Positions 23,565 to 30,382 of a stretch of 48,990 nt of DNA are shown here, piece by piece (positions within the stretch are counted from its first letter, which is position 1; each line of letters starts with the position of its first letter). Origin of the DNA: Rhizobium sp. LC145. GTDB taxonomy: Bacteria; Pseudomonadota; Alphaproteobacteria; Rhizobiales; Rhizobiaceae. The stretch is from NCBI RefSeq assembly GCF_001005825.1, contig NZ_LBHV01000019.1, positions 1 to 48,990 on the forward strand, given 5' to 3'. Below the pieces are notes generated by a model that was not told where the DNA came from, did no database searches, and saw only the letters and a list, made by a program, of their open reading frames with translations. The translations under genes and the position numbers were made by a program.

Positions 23565-23911
23565 TGACACTTGAGGGGCAGCACCGGGGAATTCTCGCCC
23601 TGGCGAGAACCGGCTATGTCGTGCTGCGCATCGAGCCTGCGCCCTTGGCTTGTCTCGCCCCTCTCCGCTTCGCTACGGGGCTTCCAGCGCCTTTCCGACG
23701 CTCACCGGGCCGGTTGCCCTTGCCGCTGGGCTGGCGGCCGCCTATGGCCCTGCAAACGCGGCAGAAACGCCGTTGGAGTCGTGTGCGAGGCACCGCGGCC
23801 GCCGGCGTTGTGGATACCTCGCGGAAAACTCGGCCCTCGCTGACAGATGAGGGGCGGACGTTGACACTTGAGGGGCCGACTCACCCGGCGCAACGTTGAC
23901 AGATGAGGGGC
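23565..23911 (+). repeat. TrfA iterons 1-4 (upstream single plus group of three)
   Basis: TGACACTTGAGGGGC at 23565-23579 and 23862-23876; TGACAGATGAGGGGC at 23841-23855 and 23897-23911. In RK2 the outlying iterons are dispensable for replication but take part in copy-number control by handcuffing. The first overlaps the 5' end of the HTH-repeat gene. Confidence 0.92.
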
Positions 23912-23984
23912 AGGCTCGATTTCGGCCGCCGGCGTGGAGCTGGCCAGCCTCGCAAATCGGCGAAAACGCCTGATTTTACGCGAG

Positions 23985-24019
23985 TTTTCCACAGATGATG
24001 TGGACAAGCCTGGGGATAA
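23985..24019. promoter_or_regulatory. Cluster of DnaA boxes
   Basis: TTTTCCACA (23985), TGTGGACAA (23999, reverse orientation) and TGGGGATAA (24011, reverse), each one or two bases from TTATCCACA. They lie just upstream of the five-iteron block, as in RK2 oriV. Confidence 0.8.
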
Positions 24020-24033
24020 GTGCCCTGCGGTAT

Positions 24034-24139
24034 TGACACTTGAGGGGCGCGACTACTGACAGATGAGGGGCGCGATCCTTGACACTTGAGGGGCAGAGTG
24101 CTGACAGATGAGGGGCGGACCTATTGACACTTGAGGGGC
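24034..24139 (+). repeat. Core block of five TrfA iterons
   Basis: Iterons start at 24034, 24057, 24080, 24102 and 24125, so spacing is 22-23 bp (two helical turns), alternating between the CACTT and CAGAT variants. This is the minimal-origin block of IncP-1. A DnaA-like box (24139-24147) and the AT-rich tract follow directly. Confidence 0.96.
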
Positions 24140-24189
24140 TGTCCACAGGCAGAAAATCCAGCATTTGCAAGGGTTTCCGCCCGTTTTTC

Positions 24190-24252
24190 GGCCACCCCTA
24201 ACCTGTCTTTTAACCTGCTTTTAAACCAATATTTATAAACCTTGTTTTTAAC
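24190..24252. other. AT-rich DNA-unwinding tract of oriV
   Basis: Markedly AT-rich in a GC-rich plasmid, with repeated TTTTAACC/TTTTAAACC-like units (about 24206-24252). In RK2 the corresponding 13-mer repeats melt first when TrfA and DnaA bind. Confidence 0.82.
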
Positions 24253-24254
24253 CA

Positions 24255-24500
24255 GGGCTGCGCCCGGTGCGCGTAACCGCGCACGCCGAAGGGGGGTGCC
24301 CCCCCTTCTCGAACCCTCCCGGCCCGCTAACGCGGGCCTCCCATCCCCCCAGGGGCTGCGCCCCTCGGCCGCAAGCGGCCTCACCCCAAAAATGGCAGCG
24401 CCTGCGGCGCTGACTCTTCCGCTGACCAGGCGCAAGCGCCTGGAAATGCTCAATTACGTCTCCGATTACGCTGCGCTATGCCCAAAGGGGCTGCGCCCCT
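24255..24500. repeat. Array of short GC-rich perfect hairpins
   Basis: Nine consecutive inverted repeats: 24255-24265, 24267-24284, 24289-24306, 24321-24338, 24351-24365, 24367-24380, 24396-24412, 24426-24443 and 24486-24500. Loops are mostly TGC, TAAC or AA. AGGGGC-TGC-GCCCCT occurs twice. RK2 oriV also has a GC-rich part here, with an incompletely known role. The hairpins may serve single-strand initiation or protein binding; this is not shown by sequence. Confidence 0.75.
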
Positions 24501-24628
24501 CTGGACTCCCCCTTTTTAGGTCACAGGCGCGGCCACCACCGCGCCCGATCGGAAGATCCGTGCCGGCTGCAACGCCGCAAGGGTTTTTACTCCAAGGAGG
24601 GGGTCGGCCTTCCCGGCTCGCTCTAAAC

Positions 24629-24643
24629 GCCCCTCAAGTGTCA
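24629..24643 (-). repeat. Isolated inverted TrfA iteron
   Basis: GCCCCTCAAGTGTCA, an exact reverse complement of the CACTT-type iteron, about 490 bp beyond the core block. It lies between oriV and klcA, in opposite orientation to the other nine. Confidence 0.9.
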
Positions 24644-24772
24644 ATGAAACGTGATGGCGATCACCATTCAACGGCCGCGCTCCCCCTTGGCGTTCCATCC
24701 GCCCGCCTGGCAAAGCCCGGTCGGGACCAGGACCGAGCAGTTACCGCAGAATCGGGTACGACTGACAGCATT

Positions 24773-24818
24773 GTTTAGCTAAATTTGCTTGACAGGCTAG
24801 GGCATTATGCCCTAATAT
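24773..24818 (+). promoter_or_regulatory. klcA promoter with KorA and KorC operators
   Basis: Near-perfect KorA site GTTTAGCTAAAT (24773-24784), -35 TTGACA (24789-24794), 18-bp spacer, -10 TAATAT (24813-24818). The KorC palindrome TAGGGCATTATGCCCTA (24798-24814) lies between and over the -10. The same module recurs before kleA and kleC. Confidence 0.9.
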
Positions 24819-24868
24819 TGGTCTTGAGGCCGGGCATTCCGCCCAGGTCAACTACCGGAGAAAGTCCG

Positions 24869-25309
24869 ATGACTGATGTTCAAATCCCCTCCCCTATCGT
24901 TGCCACCCGCGTCGCCGAGGCGGATCGCCTGCGGTTTCTGCCGACGTACTTCGGCCCCTCGATGCTGCGCATGCTGCGCGGCGAGGCCCTGGTATTCGGC
25001 TGGATGGGCCGCCTTTGCACTGCCTACCACGGCGGTTTCTGGCACTTCTACACCCTCTCGAACGGCGGCTTCTACATGGCCCCGGAGCATGACGGCCGCT
25101 TGCGTATCGAGGTCGATGGCAACGGCTTCGCGGGCGAGCTGTCGGCCGACGCCGCCGGCATCGTCGCCACGCTCTTCGCATTGAACCAGCTTTGCGCGGA
25201 GCTGGCCGGCACGGCCGACGCTGACGCTCTGATCGACCGCTACCACCACCTGGCAGCGTTTGCGAGCGAGCACGCCGAGGCGGCGGCGATCTACCGGGCT
25301 ATCGACTAA
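24869..25309 (+). CDS. klcA: KlcA, ArdB-family antirestriction protein
   Basis: 146 residues from ATG 24869 (ACCGGAG upstream). Antirestriction/ArdB pattern: 'RLRFLPTYFGPSMLRMLRGEALVFGWMGRLC..Y.GGFWHFYTLSNGGFYMAP', the acidic 'DADALIDRYHHL' and 'YRAID' at the end. The family counteracts type I restriction, which helps establishment in a new host after transfer; RK2 KlcA is a member. It is first in the klcA-klcB-korC operon and is autoregulated through KorA and KorC. Confidence 0.94.
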   Translation: MTDVQIPSPIVATRVAEADRLRFLPTYFGPSMLRMLRGEALVFGWMGRLCTAYHGGFWHFYTLSNGGFYMAPEHDGRLRIEVDGNGFAGELSADAAGIVATLFALNQLCAELAGTADADALIDRYHHLAAFASEHAEAAAIYRAID

Positions 25310-25354
25310 GGGGCAGGCCCCCGGCCGAAAGGCTGGGGGCCGTTGGAGGCAAGC

Positions 25355-26746
25355 ATGCAAGACGACACCATCAAGCGCCGCAACGATGCCATCGTTGCCG
25401 GCCGCTTGTTCAGCGGTTCGGTGCAGGACCGCGAGACAGAGCGATGCCACCACTGCGGCGAGCTGCTGCATCCGTTCCCGGAACCCGAATACTGGATGCA
25501 GTACCCGTTGCCGACCTGCTGCGTCCTGGACGGCTTGAAGTTCTGCGATGACGGCCGGAAACCGGATTGCATCGCGGCCTACCTGGTAGCCAACCCGACG
25601 CCGGCCGAGGCAACCACCCCGGCGGCTCGCCGTCGGACGAAGGCGCGCAAAAGCAAGCCGCAGGCCGAGGACAAGGACGCGCGGATCGCTGCCCTCGCGG
25701 CCACCCTGCCCGATGACCGCGACGGTCTGCTGGCCGTTGCAGCGGATGCGGTAGCGGCGGTGCATGAGGCGGTGCTCAATCGGGCCGACCTGGTGGCCGA
25801 CGTGGCCGGCGAGCGTTACGCGGCGGCAGTGTGGAAGCTCAACGGCGGGACGTTCTTCGGCTGCGCCGCCGACGAGGATGCGGCCGAGAGGGTCATAGAA
25901 CGTCATTGCCGCGCCGTGCCCGGCGTTGTTCCCATGTGGGGCCAGGAGGGCGACTTCCTGGCTTCGGTGGACGGGATGCGCGTATGGGTGGAGGTCGAAA
26001 GCGGCTACGGCGGCCTAACCACCGTGCATTTCCAGTTCCACGCCGTGGACCTGGACGGCCCTTTTATTTCCGAAACGGGCTATCGGTCCCATTTCGACCA
26101 TGCGCGCGGAGGCATGACCGTGGACCAGGTAGCGGACGGGGTTTTGCGCGCCCTGTTGCGCTCGCATCGCCGGTATCTGGAACCTCGCTACCAGGACCGC
26201 CTTGCCGACGAGCCATTGCCGGCGTGGATCGCGGGTATCACGCCACCGCCGCGCCGTGTGCGGGCCGTCGCCGAGGACTGGAGGGAGCCGGACGAACTGC
26301 CGGCGGGCTTCGCCTGGGTTGATGCGGTGCTGCCGGCGCACCAGGCATTCATCGCCCGCAAATGGGCGGCCGGTGCCAAGGCGAAGCTCGCGGCCGCGCG
26401 TGCGAAAGCTCAGGAGCCGGCCAGCCAGCGCAGGGAGCCGGCTACACCGGCCAAGCCGGAGCCAGAGCCGGCCAAGGACGAGGACGAGGACGCGCCGGCG
26501 TGGCCGGCGACGTTTTTCCCTGGCCTGCGCTGCGAGATTGTGAGCGTGCATCACCCGGTTTTTGCCAAGGAAGTCGGAAAGCACGTCATCATTACGAAAA
26601 TCAGCCCCGAAACGCGGCAGGTGTGGGCGCACGACGATAAGCCGGCGAGGTATCGCATCAATCGCAACGGCAGAAAGGTTTGTGAATATGACCCGCGTTG
26701 CATCGAGTCGTGCTACGGCTACGACCAACTGCGGGCCGCCATTTGA
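25355..26746 (+). CDS. klcB: KlcB, apparently intact
   Basis: 463 residues from ATG 25355 after GTTGGAGGC. Near the N-terminus is a Cys/His-rich segment ('CHHCGELLHP', 'PTCCVLDGLKFC', 'PDC') that could bind zinc. The middle is Ala/Lys-rich. Around residues 315-345 'LPAGFAWVDAVLPAHQAFIARKW' matches the C-terminal module of KorA and TrbA. A Pro/Glu linker and a beta-rich end domain follow. RK2 carries only a disrupted klcB next to inserted DNA, so this full-length version reflects the ancestral state. Function not established. Confidence 0.85.
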   Translation: MQDDTIKRRNDAIVAGRLFSGSVQDRETERCHHCGELLHPFPEPEYWMQYPLPTCCVLDGLKFCDDGRKPDCIAAYLVANPTPAEATTPAARRRTKARKSKPQAEDKDARIAALAATLPDDRDGLLAVAADAVAAVHEAVLNRADLVADVAGERYAAAVWKLNGGTFFGCAADEDAAERVIERHCRAVPGVVPMWGQEGDFLASVDGMRVWVEVESGYGGLTTVHFQFHAVDLDGPFISETGYRSHFDHARGGMTVDQVADGVLRALLRSHRRYLEPRYQDRLADEPLPAWIAGITPPPRRVRAVAEDWREPDELPAGFAWVDAVLPAHQAFIARKWAAGAKAKLAAARAKAQEPASQRREPATPAKPEPEPAKDEDEDAPAWPATFFPGLRCEIVSVHHPVFAKEVGKHVIITKISPETRQVWAHDDKPARYRINRNGRKVCEYDPRCIESCYGYDQLRAAI

Positions 26747-26767
26747 AACGATTAGGAGAAAAGCAGC

Positions 26768-27025
26768 ATGAGCGACGTGAATATCCGGCTTGAGTGCCTG
26801 CGCCCGGCGGAACGCTGGGTGCAGCCGACCGGCGCAGAAATCCGGGAGGTTTTGCACCTGGCCGGCCTCACAGGCGGCCAGGCCGCGCGCACCTTGGGCC
26901 TGGGGGCTAAGGGGGACCGCACAGTGCGGCGCTGGGTTGGCGAGGATTCGCCTATTCCCTATGCCGCCTGGGCAATCCTTTGCGATTTGGCGGGTCTTGG
27001 GCCGATCTGGAAAGGCCAGGGCTGA
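26768..27025 (+). CDS. korC: KorC, repressor of klc and kle operons
   Basis: 85 residues, equal to RK2 KorC, with AGGAGAAAAGCAGC upstream. A helix-turn-helix is visible in 'LTGGQAARTLGLGAKGDRTVRRWVGEDSPIPYAAWAILCDLAGL'. KorC binds the TAGGGCATWATGCCCTA palindrome found three times here (klcA, kleA and kleC promoters) and thus represses its own operon. Confidence 0.93.
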   Translation: MSDVNIRLECLRPAERWVQPTGAEIREVLHLAGLTGGQAARTLGLGAKGDRTVRRWVGEDSPIPYAAWAILCDLAGLGPIWKGQG

Positions 27026-27057
27026 CGCCCGGAGGACTTTACGCCAAGGGAAAGGGT

Positions 27058-27070
27058 TTTAGCGGCTAAA
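27058..27070. promoter_or_regulatory. KorB operator after korC
   Basis: Perfect TTTAGCGGCTAAA, 33 bp beyond korC and about 100 bp upstream of the kleA promoter. Confidence 0.85.
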
Positions 27071-27107
27071 ACCGCCATGCCCCGATGTTGCGATATGCTG
27101 CCAGCAG

Positions 27108-27131
27108 CCCGGCCCGCGAGCCGGGTTTTTC
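27108..27131 (+). terminator. korC terminator
   Basis: Stem CCCGGC/GCCGGG with a 6-nt loop and then TTTTT, ending the klcA-klcB-korC operon before the kleA promoter. Confidence 0.75.
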
Positions 27132-27149
27132 GTGCGTGCTCGCACATTT

Positions 27150-27195
27150 GTTTAGCTAAAATTCCTTGACTTGATAGGGCATAATGCCCTAATAT
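27150..27195 (+). promoter_or_regulatory. kleA promoter with KorA and KorC operators
   Basis: KorA-like GTTTAGCTAAAA (27150-27161), -35 TTGACT (27166-27171), -10 TAATAT (27190-27195, 18-bp spacer), and KorC palindrome TAGGGCATAATGCCCTA (27175-27191). Confidence 0.9.
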
Positions 27196-27249
27196 AACTA
27201 CCGAAGGCCGGGCACTTCGCCCTGGTCAACAACCGGAGGATCAACCCCG

Positions 27250-27483
27250 ATGAAAAGCAAGATCATGGCTTGGCTCGACGAGCTGCCCGGTGCGAGCGCT
27301 ACGGATTTTCTGGCCCGACGTGACCAGATCGCGGCGCTGATGGAACAGGCGGCAGACCTCACCCGCCAGGCCGAAGAACTGCGGCACAAGGCGTACCTGC
27401 AAAGCTGCATGCTGGAAGGCGACGCAAAGGGCCGCTGGTCCACCGAGGAAGTCGAACGCGCGAAGGCTCGCGCAGGCTGGTAA
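27250..27483 (+). CDS. kleA: KleA
   Basis: 77 residues. Charged, helical: 'MAWLDELPG....DFLARRDQIAALMEQAADLTRQAEELRHKAYLQSCMLEGDAKGRWSTEEVERAKARAGW'-type pattern, only part of which is strongly conserved. It is a paralogue of KleC at 27900 (shared '.W.DELP', 'R..IA', 'RWT..E...AK.RAG'). RK2 KleA is a stable acidic dimer of unknown function, toxic when unregulated. Its promoter is under KorA and KorC. A 25-bp hairpin separates it from kleB. Confidence 0.9.
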   Translation: MKSKIMAWLDELPGASATDFLARRDQIAALMEQAADLTRQAEELRHKAYLQSCMLEGDAKGRWSTEEVERAKARAGW

Positions 27484-27489
27484 CAGACC

Positions 27490-27513
27490 GAGGCCCGGCT
27501 ACGGTCGGGCCTC
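27490..27513 (+). other. Hairpin between kleA and kleB
   Basis: Perfect 8-bp stem GAGGCCCG/CGGGCCTC without a T-run. More likely an mRNA-stabilising or attenuating structure than a full terminator, since kleB has no promoter of its own. Confidence 0.5.
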
Positions 27514-27531
27514 AATCAAGGAGATGGGGCC

Positions 27532-27747
27532 ATGCCCAACCGCAAGATCGAGATTGTCACCACCAACTGCCGCCGCTGCGGCAAATCCATTTCGACCCTC
27601 AGCCGCAGTCTGATCGGGGCGGATGCCTTGCGCCAAGAGCTGGGCGGCATCTGCGGCGACTGCATTACGCCGGAGGAACGACAGCGGATCGAGGAAGGCA
27701 CCTTGCAGGCCGCGCTACGGCAGTGTGCGGCGGCCGGGACAAGCTGA
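27532..27747 (+). CDS. kleB: KleB, small putative zinc-ribbon protein
   Basis: 71 residues, equal to RK2 KleB, with AAGGAGATGGGGCC upstream. Two Cys pairs ('NCRRCGK' and 'GICGDC') are spaced like a zinc ribbon. The rest is helical and charged. Function unknown; it is in one operon with kleA under KorA/KorC control. Confidence 0.88.
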   Translation: MPNRKIEIVTTNCRRCGKSISTLSRSLIGADALRQELGGICGDCITPEERQRIEEGTLQAALRQCAAAGTS

Positions 27748-27804
27748 TTGAACGCCAGGGGAAAGGTGTTTCCAAGCGTGACGCCTTGCTGAATATCCCC
27801 GGCA

Positions 27805-27850
27805 GTTTAGCTAAAATCGCTTGACAAGATAGGGCATTATGCCCTATTCT
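27805..27850 (+). promoter_or_regulatory. kleC promoter with KorA and KorC operators
   Basis: KorA-like GTTTAGCTAAAA (27805-27816), -35 TTGACA (27821-27826), -10 TATTCT (27845-27850, 18-bp spacer), KorC palindrome TAGGGCATTATGCCCTA (27830-27846). Confidence 0.9.
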
Positions 27851-27899
27851 TGTTTTGAGGCCGGGTAGATTCCCAGGTCAATTACCGGAGGCCAGTCCG

Positions 27900-28130
27900 A
27901 TGACCGAAAAGTTCATGCCGTGGATCGACGAGTTGCCGAACGTAGACCAGGAGCTGGTCGCGCAGCGGAATGCGATTGCCGAGAAGCAGCGCCGCGCTGA
28001 CGAGCTGATGCACCAGGTCGAACGCCTGCGCATCGAGGTTCTGCGGGAGTCGTCGGCGTTGGAGGAACGGACGAAACAGCGCTGGACCTTCCACGAAATC
28101 GACTTGGCGAAATTCCGGGCCGGTTACTGA
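27900..28130 (+). CDS. kleC: KleC
   Basis: 76 residues from ATG 27900. Paralogue of KleA with the same charged helical design ('MPWIDELPN', 'QRNAIAEKQRRADEL', 'RWTFHEIDLAKFRAGY'). The promoter-leader is duplicated as well. First gene of the kleC-D-E group. Function unknown; in RK2 the kilE genes are toxic in some hosts when unregulated. Confidence 0.88.
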   Translation: MTEKFMPWIDELPNVDQELVAQRNAIAEKQRRADELMHQVERLRIEVLRESSALEERTKQRWTFHEIDLAKFRAGY

Positions 28131-28139
28131 CGCCAGGGG

Positions 28140-28364
28140 ATGATGATGCAGGTAGGAGATAGGGTGAACTGGCAGCACACTCCGCGCGGCGGGTACGGGT
28201 ATTCCGTTTGTGTTGCTGGCATAGTGACGAAGATCGCGGCTAAACGTGTGCAGATTCGGGTAGCCGTTCGCAGTGGTAACGAGTGGCAGCAAGTCACCAA
28301 GTGGGTCGAGCCGGCCAGGTTGAGCACCAGGGAAAAGCCGGTTCCCGAGTTGGACGGGGCATAG
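28140..28364 (+). CDS. kleD: KleD
   Basis: 74 residues, 9 bp after kleC. ATGs at 28140, 28143 and 28146 are possible starts. Basic beta-rich small protein: 'GDRVNWQHTPRGGYGYSVCVAGIVTKIAAKRVQIRV', resembling an SH3-like barrel, then a charged end. Function unknown. It corresponds to kleD of RK2 by position and size. Confidence 0.82.
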   Translation: MMMQVGDRVNWQHTPRGGYGYSVCVAGIVTKIAAKRVQIRVAVRSGNEWQQVTKWVEPARLSTREKPVPELDGA

Positions 28365-28370
28365 GGATGA

Positions 28371-28392
28371 CGCCCCGGATTTCTCCGGGGCG
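28371..28392 (+). other. Hairpin between kleD and kleE
   Basis: Perfect 9-bp stem CGCCCCGGA/TCCGGGGCG, loop TTTC, no T-run. Possible processing or stabilising hairpin in the kle transcript. Confidence 0.5.
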
Positions 28393-28475
28393 CTTGACCT
28401 CGATGCTGTCACATCACGGTCTAGGCGCGCGAGCGCTGGACGAATTGAACACGCATCGTCGTGGAGGGTCAAGCA

Positions 28476-28799
28476 ATGTCGAAGATTATCAAGTTCCCAG
28501 GCGTGGATGTGGAGGCTAAGGCCCCTGCCCCGCGCGTTGAGGCCCCGAGCAAGGCCCCTCCCCGATTCAACGTTGCCAAGGGTGTCCAGGCCCTGGTCCG
28601 CTTTGTATGGGTCGTTACTGTCCTGGTGTGGCCGGTGGCGAAGTGGATCATTTCCATCGACGTTTTCTTTCAGTTCCTGCGGATGCTGTACCACTGGAAC
28701 ACCCCTGGCGTTCATGCCGGTTGGACGTTCCTGGCGCATTTCGCGGTGCTGACCGCCCTCACCTATTTCGTGTCGCTCTACAAGCCCAAGGGGCTGTAG
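28476..28799 (+). CDS. kleE: KleE, membrane protein
   Basis: 107 residues from ATG 28476 (GGAGGGTC upstream), as I recall for RK2 KleE. N-terminal Pro/Ala-rich cytoplasmic part, then two hydrophobic segments ('ALVRFVWVVTVLVWPVAKWIISIDVFFQFL' and 'FLAHFAVLTALTYFVSLY'). Inner-membrane protein of unknown function. Members of the kle group are toxic when derepressed in Pseudomonas. Confidence 0.88.
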   Translation: MSKIIKFPGVDVEAKAPAPRVEAPSKAPPRFNVAKGVQALVRFVWVVTVLVWPVAKWIISIDVFFQFLRMLYHWNTPGVHAGWTFLAHFAVLTALTYFVSLYKPKGL

Positions 28800-28825
28800 G
28801 GCGTCCCTTCAAGGAGCTTTGAGCA

Positions 28826-29137
28826 ATGGCAAGACAGGAGCCTAAGCAGCCGGGCTACGTGTGCCCGATGACCGGCCGTGTGGCCGTGCTGGTGAAGGAC
28901 TACGCCGACAGTGACCTAAACGGCGACGCGCCGGCGTACTGGTTCAATCCGGAGGCCGAGGGCTGGGGTATGGACCCGTGGAAACTGGTCGAGGGCGTAG
29001 ACCCCCACGCGCAAGGCAGTTCGATGGATGTTTGCTTTGCCGATGGGTCCAGCAAGACGGTCGGGCCGCTGATGACCTTTTTTCTAACCAAGACCGACGC
29101 CGCGCGACTGGCCGCAGTGCGAGGACGCCAGGAATGA
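28826..29137 (+). CDS. kleF: KleF-position protein
   Basis: 103 residues, AAGGAGCTTTGAGCA upstream. Soluble, acidic: 'GYVCPMTGRVAVLVKDYADSDLNGDAPAYWFNPEAEGWGMDPWKLVEG'. No known motif or membrane segment. It follows kleE and overlaps the next gene by 4 bp, so it is in the same operon. The symbol follows gene order; I am not sure of homology to RK2 KleF. Confidence 0.55.
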   Translation: MARQEPKQPGYVCPMTGRVAVLVKDYADSDLNGDAPAYWFNPEAEGWGMDPWKLVEGVDPHAQGSSMDVCFADGSSKTVGPLMTFFLTKTDAARLAAVRGRQE

Positions 29138-29514
29138 TGCATACCTTTCAAACCACACAGAGCCTCGCAGACCTTGAAAGCCTGCCATTGCACGATGACG
29201 CCCGGTTCCCCCGTTCGCGCCTGCGAAAAACCCTGCGGCGCTACCGCTATCGAGGCGAAGCCTTGAAAGCGGAGGTAGAACGGATCATGCGTGGCCCCGG
29301 CCTGGAATTGGCACCAGTTGCCGGACGGCGTGTGACCTATCCCTATGGCTGGCAGAAACACCAGATGACCCGGCTGATGAAGCGCATTTTTCACGGGCTG
29401 GGCCGGGCGCAGTTGCTGTTCGTGGACGAATTCTGGCTGCTGCATGGGCAGGCCGACATGGCGCGGGCAATGGCCGCGATGCGCCAGGGCTATCCTGAAA
29501 AATTTAGCCGCTAA
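29134..29514 (+). CDS. Last gene of the kle operon (kleG position)
   Basis: 126 residues, starting at ATG 29134 in an ATGATGA overlap with the preceding stop. Basic and helical: 'RSRLRKTLRRYRYRGEALKAEVERIMRG', 'HQMTRLMKRIFHGLGRAQLLFVDEFWLLHGQADMARAMAAMRQGY'. It could be a DNA-binding or partner-binding helical protein. By order it matches kleG of some IncP-1beta plasmids, but I cannot confirm this. The stop overlaps the KorB operator of klaA. Confidence 0.55.
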   Translation: MMHTFQTTQSLADLESLPLHDDARFPRSRLRKTLRRYRYRGEALKAEVERIMRGPGLELAPVAGRRVTYPYGWQKHQMTRLMKRIFHGLGRAQLLFVDEFWLLHGQADMARAMAAMRQGYPEKFSR

Positions 29515-29549
29515 AGGAGTTGACAGCGGCGCAAAAGTTTAGCTAAACT
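29503..29549 (+). promoter_or_regulatory. klaA promoter with KorB and KorA operators
   Basis: Perfect KorB site TTTAGCCGCTAAA (29503-29515), -35 TTGACA (29520-29525), 18-bp spacer, -10 TAAACT (29544-29549), perfect KorA site GTTTAGCTAAAC (29537-29548). Same dual design as trfAp and korAp. Confidence 0.92.
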
Positions 29550-29592
29550 TCTTCCATCGAGATTCAATTAACCCACCGCGAGGGTGTATCGA

Positions 29593-30366
29593 ATGGAAGA
29601 ACAAAGCGTGAACGCAGCGCAATTGAAGAGGGAGGTTTTGCCCGCCCTCTTCGCGTCGCCGGCGACGATTGGCGAATACGGGGCTGGCATCGACGGGGCG
29701 GAATCGCTCAACGAACTGTCGAACCTGATGGAGCATGGCGCGGTTTCCGCGCTGGCCGACAAGATCGGCCAGATCGTGGCGAAGCTCGCCGACGCGGACC
29801 CCCGCAAGATCGCGGAAAAGCCTACCTGGTTCGAGAAGTTGCTTGGGCGCGAGGTTGAACGCCAGGTGAGGTATCAGGTCGCCCGCAAGACGCTTGACCA
29901 ATTGCTGGACGAAGCCGAGGGCGTAGCGCAGCGCGTGCGGGACACGTTGCGCGCCTTGGATGACATGCTCAATACCCATGAGGCCGAGGTAGCCCGGCTC
30001 AGGGCCTACATTCAGGCCGGCCGTGAGTTCCTGGACGAGAACCCGGAAGCCGGCGCGGCCAAGGCCGGCGTGATCGAGTTCGACAAGCCGCGCGAACGCT
30101 TCGCCCGCAAGCTCGCCAACCTGGCGACCCTCATGGCGTCCCATGAAATGAGCGTCACGCAGATGAAGCTCACGCGGGCGCAGGCCGTGGACATGCTGGA
30201 CCGCTTTTCCGAAACGGCATCCGTCCTGGTGCCCGTCTGGCGTCAGCATACCCTCGCGCTCATCACCACCAAGAACATGAATCCGGCAATGGTCGCCGAG
30301 GCGGCCAAAGCTCACCAGGCGCTCATGCGGAGCCTTTCGCAGAGCCTGGAAGGCATCAACCAATAA
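29593..30366 (+). CDS. klaA: KlaA (KilA)
   Basis: 257 residues from ATG 29593, the RK2 KlaA length; a GTG at 29584 is less likely. Helical, charged soluble protein with coiled-coil stretches ('LDDMLNTHEAEVARLRAYIQAGREFLD'). It resembles the beginning and general build of KlaB ('PATIGEYG', 'MEHGAVSALADKIGQIVAKLADAD'). First gene of the kilA operon; host-lethal in RK2 when KorA/KorB are absent. With klaB and klaC it forms the cryptic tellurite-resistance locus. Confidence 0.94.
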   Translation: MEEQSVNAAQLKREVLPALFASPATIGEYGAGIDGAESLNELSNLMEHGAVSALADKIGQIVAKLADADPRKIAEKPTWFEKLLGREVERQVRYQVARKTLDQLLDEAEGVAQRVRDTLRALDDMLNTHEAEVARLRAYIQAGREFLDENPEAGAAKAGVIEFDKPRERFARKLANLATLMASHEMSVTQMKLTRAQAVDMLDRFSETASVLVPVWRQHTLALITTKNMNPAMVAEAAKAHQALMRSLSQSLEGINQ

Positions 30367-30382
30367 CACGGCGGAGAACCCT

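Larger units (their letters stand above)
23565..24643. other. oriV: oriV, vegetative origin of replication
   Basis: About 1.1 kb without a convincing gene. It contains ten 15-bp TrfA iteron cores, four DnaA-box-like sequences (23985-23993, 23999-24007, 24011-24019, 24139-24147), and an AT-rich tract (about 24190-24250) next to the five-iteron block. A GC-rich hairpin array runs from 24255 to 24500. This is the layout of RK2 oriV, where TrfA and DnaA open the AT-rich region. Replication in RK2 is unidirectional theta from here. DNA from 24501 to 24628 shows no other clear element. Confidence 0.95.

Noticed and set aside
22202..23899. 565-residue plus-strand frame from trfA into oriV
   Set aside because: Starts inside trfA, passes the terminator and runs antisense to the HTH-repeat gene and through iterons.
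23841..24139. CRISPR-like array
   Set aside because: Regular 15-bp repeats with 7-8 bp gaps are TrfA iterons; the gaps are far too short for spacers and no cas genes exist.
24242..24778. 178-residue frame across the oriV hairpin array
   Set aside because: It consists of translated inverted repeats and an iteron; no ribosome-binding site and no family pattern.
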